In this document: one piece after another, positions 60,435 through 64,000 of the stretch
Layout of the letters: the number at the start of each line of letters is the position of its first letter
How positions within the stretch are numbered: position 1 is the stretch's first letter
Source: Clostridiaceae bacterium
Lineage (GTDB): Bacteria; Bacillota; Clostridia; Peptostreptococcales; T1SED10-28
Assembly: GCA_003554105.1 (NCBI GenBank)
Contig: PWFQ01000073.1
Coordinates: forward strand, 41,834 to 105,833
Length of the DNA: 64,000 bases
Direction: 5' to 3'
Notes under the pieces: generated by a model
Databases searched by the model: none
Told to the model about the DNA's origin: nothing
Seen by the model: only the letters and a program-made list of their open reading frames with translations
Made by a program: the position numbers and the translations under genes

Positions 60435-61787
60435 ATGAAAAAGTTATTCGGTTTACTGTTAATTCTATTACTGGCCTTTGCACTTGTGGCCTGCGGAGGA
60501 AATGGTGAAGATCCCGTGGACGACAACGGTGACAACGGTGAAGTGGTGAACGGCGACGATGTTGATGAAATTGAAGGAATTGAAGCAACAATTACGGTAC
60601 AGGTTGAAGAAGGTTGGCTCTCCTACTATGAAGCAGCGAGAGACCGTGTCCTTGAAAATAATCCCGATTCGACCATCGAGTTTATTGTAACACCATCTTT
60701 TGACCATCTTGACGTTCTTGACAGTACAGACCCGACCAATGAGGACGTGGCAGACTTATTTGCAATTCCTGCTGACCGGGTTTATGGATTGAACACAAAT
60801 GATGTGCTTGCACCTCTTGATGCTCTTGAACTGGCAGCACTAGTCGGAGGATTCGATGACTATGACGGAGGCCTGGGTGGAAACTTTAACATTGACGGAG
60901 AGTATATGGCCTTCCCAATGAACATCGAGACTTTGATCAACTTTGGAAACACTGCCAATGCAGAAGCGGCAGGAATCGACTTTGACGATGTATTGGAATT
61001 TACAGAAATGGGATTTGAAGACATGCTTGTTCCTGTTTGGAATGCATGGTTTGGCGTTGCCTTAACAAACTCAGCGGAAATTGAACTGCTTGGACATGAC
61101 GATGAGGGAATGCTATATTCTGACTTAACTCAGGACTTTGCTGATCTTGAGCCTGCAAAGCAGGAAGTTTTCGAAGCACTGTTTAATTACTGGCAAGCTC
61201 ATCACGAAGCGGGAACTGACCTTTGGGACAATGAAGCTGCTTGGGGATATATGGATTCTGAATTTGGTACCGGAGGAGACACAGCTCTCCGAATTGAAGG
61301 ACCTTGGTCTACGGGAAATCTTTCCGGTCAAGCTGGAGACGGTGAAGATCTTGCAATCCTTCCGATTAGTCAGGTAACTCTTAATGGAAATCCATTGGCT
61401 CACTGGCAAGGCGGTTGGGGTCTTGTATTAAACTCCCGAATTGAAGTGGATCAGGATAAAATGGATCTCGGTCATGCAATGATCGCTGAAATTCAAAATA
61501 CTGATTATGCAGTAGACTTCTTTACAGCCAGCGGAAAGATTATGGAGAACGTTGATGCATCATTATATTTGGATTCCGATCTTTCAGATACCGACAAACT
61601 GGTTATTGAATCAGTGATCGAATCTTACAACCAAGCTATTCCACGACCACTTTTCACCGAGTGGGGCCAGGTTTGGGGAACTTGGGAAAATGCAATGCTT
61701 TCCTGGTCTGCAGTGAATCCATCAAATGTTGAAGAAGCCTACAACGAAGTTAAGGCTGCATTTGATGCAATGATGTTAAACTTCTAA
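60435..61787 (+). CDS. malE: maltodextrin-type ABC substrate-binding lipoprotein (start likely 60435)
   Basis: Lipobox ALVACGG; ITVQVEEGWLSYYEAARDRVLENNPDSTIEFIVT; GDTALRIEGPWSTGNLSG; RBS agggagg. Confidence 0.9.
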   Translation: MKKLFGLLLILLLAFALVACGGNGEDPVDDNGDNGEVVNGDDVDEIEGIEATITVQVEEGWLSYYEAARDRVLENNPDSTIEFIVTPSFDHLDVLDSTDPTNEDVADLFAIPADRVYGLNTNDVLAPLDALELAALVGGFDDYDGGLGGNFNIDGEYMAFPMNIETLINFGNTANAEAAGIDFDDVLEFTEMGFEDMLVPVWNAWFGVALTNSAEIELLGHDDEGMLYSDLTQDFADLEPAKQEVFEALFNYWQAHHEAGTDLWDNEAAWGYMDSEFGTGGDTALRIEGPWSTGNLSGQAGDGEDLAILPISQVTLNGNPLAHWQGGWGLVLNSRIEVDQDKMDLGHAMIAEIQNTDYAVDFFTASGKIMENVDASLYLDSDLSDTDKLVIESVIESYNQAIPRPLFTEWGQVWGTWENAMLSWSAVNPSNVEEAYNEVKAAFDAMMLNF

Positions 61788-61837
61788 AAAAACATCACCG
61801 GGGACAATTTGATAATCCTCAGAATAACGAGAAGGTT

Positions 61838-61874
61838 CAGGGAAGAAGGGTAAACCTTTCTTCCCTGTATTTTT
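61838..61874 (+). terminator. hairpin plus U-tract between malE and downstream transport genes (attenuator or terminator)
   Basis: CAGGGAAGAAGGG-taaa-CCTTTCTTCCCTG-TATTTTT. Confidence 0.75.
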
Positions 61875-61897
61875 ATCCAATGAAAGAAGTGAGCTGA

Positions 61898-62341
61898 ATG
61901 CTTGTATCAAGATCCATTCCCAAAAATAAATTGTATATGATCATCGGATTCTCATCGGTGGTTATTGTGGCCCTCTCTCTCGATGTACTGTACCGCGTGA
62001 AGAGCTATCAGGAATTTGTTCATTGGTGGGAAAGGATAGAAGCGATGGAAGGCATCGGATTTTCTGAAGATGAAGCTTTTAGCACGTACTTGACATCAAA
62101 TATGAGTCTTTACTTTACCAATGCAATTATACCAATGATTTTCACGATTCATACGTACTTTACCAAGAAAAAGCGGAGCTTGAACGGCTTGTTTGTTTTT
62201 TTGTGGGCAGTGCTTCTGGCAGGAGGATTCGGGTTTACCCTGGTGGAGTGGAATACCGGTTCCCTGTTTTATTACTTGAGACTGGGCGGATATATAGGAC
62301 TTTTTATTACAACCTTGACGTTATCAACAGATTCTGAATAA
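61898..62341 (+). CDS. small integral membrane protein of unknown function within the mal cluster
   Basis: Three to four predicted TM helices; no recognisable family. Confidence 0.6.
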   Translation: MLVSRSIPKNKLYMIIGFSSVVIVALSLDVLYRVKSYQEFVHWWERIEAMEGIGFSEDEAFSTYLTSNMSLYFTNAIIPMIFTIHTYFTKKKRSLNGLFVFLWAVLLAGGFGFTLVEWNTGSLFYYLRLGGYIGLFITTLTLSTDSE

Positions 62342-62390
62342 CTGTTCAAAAATCCATATCACGGAAAATACGGTAAAAGGGGGGAGTCCC

Positions 62391-64000
62391 TTGGCAACGA
62401 TTGGAATTAAGCTGTACGATGAGATTGGAAGAACCTATGATCGAAAAAACACATATTTAAAGGAACTGGCAATATTAGTGAATCAATACCATAATGCATC
62501 GAAGGAAGAAAAACAGAAGCTTAAGGAAGAGATTGCACTTCACAAAAAACGAAAACAGGAGCACCCTTATTATAAAATGTATAATGAGTTCAAGTCGAAG
62601 GAGAAGATTTTTAAAAAAGAGTTGAAAAAAGAAGTGCAAAATTTTCGGGGGAAACTGGATGATGATTCTTCTTCAGAGGTGAAATCTTTAAAAACAAAGG
62701 ATTTCAAAGCGAAAAAAACCATGGATTTTTATGAGCATTATAGTGAATTGACCTATGAAGCGGATTTTAAATATCATGAAGCTGAAATGGAGCGGAAGCA
62801 CTATCCTGAGCTGATGGGAATTATTCAGGAAAAAGAGCGTCAGCTCCGGGAAGCAATGACGACCAAAAAACAAGAGGCCAAACAAACTGATCAGAAAAAA
62901 GAAAACCAGAATTTCCAACAATTCAAAAATGATAAAAAAGAGGAACTGAAAAGTAATATTGCTGAACTTAAAAGGAAAAGAAAAGAGAAAATTATCTCTG
63001 AAAAGGCTAAGAAGACAGGGATTGCAGAACTGAAGAAGCGTTATAAAAATGCCCTTCAACTTCGGAAACTGAAAAACCCTGTAGTTGGAAACAATGAAGA
63101 AATCAAGGCGTTAAAGTATGATCTTAAAATTATACCGAAGCGGATGAAAAGAACGCTGAGCGCAGATCTGGCTGACATTCGAAGGAAAACCCCTGTCGAA
63201 GTGGAGAAAATTCATCCGGTTTTCGCATTCACCACCTTTCTTTTGCCCGGTCTCGGCCAGCTGCTCAATAAACAATTTGTGAAAGCGGTTTTGTTTTTTA
63301 TCGCTTCTTTATTCATTTATTTAGTGGCAGTTCCTTATTCATTGGGATACGGCAACTATCAAGGAGAAGGCATTGCAGGCCTTATCAATCTAGCAGAGGG
63401 AGCTCCCCGGATTTTCCGATCGTTAATTTTTATGATTGAAGGAATTATCGCAATTCTTCTCTCATTAATTGCCATTGGTCTTTTCTATATTTCTTTCAGA
63501 GACGTGTACGGAGTGGAAAAGAAAGAAGCAAAAGGAGTTAGAAGCAAGAACTGGTATGAAACCGTCACCAATATTTCTCAAGACGGGTTTCCCTATGTGG
63601 TATCCATGCCCGCATTCTTTATTGTCATCTTTATTGTTCTTGTGCCAGTGATTACAACATTTTTGCTATCTTTTACAAACATGAATCCCCAAAACCAGTC
63701 GAAGTTCAACTGGGTTGGGCTCAGTAACTATCAGCGTCTTGCCTTGGGAGAAGGCTTGACTGGATCTGTCTTCTGGTATATTTTAGGGTGGACTGTGATA
63801 TGGACCCTGGCAGCCACAACGTTGGCAATCTTCATCGGGTTTTTCCTTGCAATTATTGCCAACAATGAGCGGATTATCGGGAAAAAGTTCTTCCGAACAG
63901 TCTATTTACTCCCCTGGGCGGTACCTGCCTTTATCACGATCCTCTTTTTCAGTATTATGTTCTCGCCCAATGGGGCTTTGACGGATATTCTGACAGGGAT
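62391..64000 (+). CDS. malF: MalF-type ABC permease with long charged N-terminal extension (partial, runs off window end; TTG start; not in ORF track)
   Basis: Hand translation is open from TTG 62391 (RBS aggggggag) to 64000: Lys/Glu-rich region to ~63210, then HPVFAFTTFLLPGLGQLLNKQFVKAVLFFI, then MPAFFIVIFIVLVPVITTFLLSFTNMN...VGLSNYQRL...RTVYLLPWAVPAFITILFFSIMF. Confidence 0.85.
   Translation, partial: MATIGIKLYDEIGRTYDRKNTYLKELAILVNQYHNASKEEKQKLKEEIALHKKRKQEHPYYKMYNEFKSKEKIFKKELKKEVQNFRGKLDDDSSSEVKSLKTKDFKAKKTMDFYEHYSELTYEADFKYHEAEMERKHYPELMGIIQEKERQLREAMTTKKQEAKQTDQKKENQNFQQFKNDKKEELKSNIAELKRKRKEKIISEKAKKTGIAELKKRYKNALQLRKLKNPVVGNNEEIKALKYDLKIIPKRMKRTLSADLADIRRKTPVEVEKIHPVFAFTTFLLPGLGQLLNKQFVKAVLFFIASLFIYLVAVPYSLGYGNYQGEGIAGLINLAEGAPRIFRSLIFMIEGIIAILLSLIAIGLFYISFRDVYGVEKKEAKGVRSKNWYETVTNISQDGFPYVVSMPAFFIVIFIVLVPVITTFLLSFTNMNPQNQSKFNWVGLSNYQRLALGEGLTGSVFWYILGWTVIWTLAATTLAIFIGFFLAIIANNERIIGKKFFRTVYLLPWAVPAFITILFFSIMFSPNGALTDILTG

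Noticed and set aside
62688-63059. 123-aa minus-strand Phe/Leu-rich ORF resembling a membrane protein
   Set aside because: Reverse complement of the Lys/Glu-rich coiled-coil region (AAA/GAA codons give TTT/TTC); the plus-strand frame is open and joins MalF.

Overview
The window looks like a contiguous chromosomal segment from a low-GC Firmicute, probably a Clostridia-type anaerobe. It is densely coded, with no phage, IS element or CRISPR array that I can support. Main blocks: XRE regulator-lipB-lipA-aroC-aroB; a sigma-54 activator next to a two-subunit CoA-transferase with a clear -24/-12 promoter; mnmH; the polyamine operon speD-speA-speE-speB; a complete lactate locus (permease, FadR-type regulator, LarA racemase, EtfB, EtfA, FAD lactate dehydrogenase) of the electron-confurcating LctBCD type; pckA; dsdA; ZIP; PadR-FetA-FetB; GDPD; a nitronate monooxygenase-like gene behind a FapR-like box; kynU; a DAK2-DegV fusion; an unusual Opp/Dpp-type ABC operon; and a maltodextrin locus (glucokinase, GH31, malQ, glgP, malE, malF) cut by the window end. 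The most unusual item is the ABC operon at 46.0-51.5 kb. Its OppC-type permease is fused, through an extra transmembrane helix, to an M28-aminopeptidase-like ectodomain that has lost the recognisable metal ligands. The operon has no substrate-binding protein gene, ends at a clear terminator, and has a near-consensus Fur box upstream. Other notable items are a tRNA-Val-like gene with C33 in place of U33, an approximately 273-aa charged N-terminal extension on MalF that is missing from the ORF track, two identical 27-bp operator copies at the lactate locus, and a perfect 5 x 12-bp tandem repeat before a deformylase gene. All product names come from reading the translations by eye; no database search was run.
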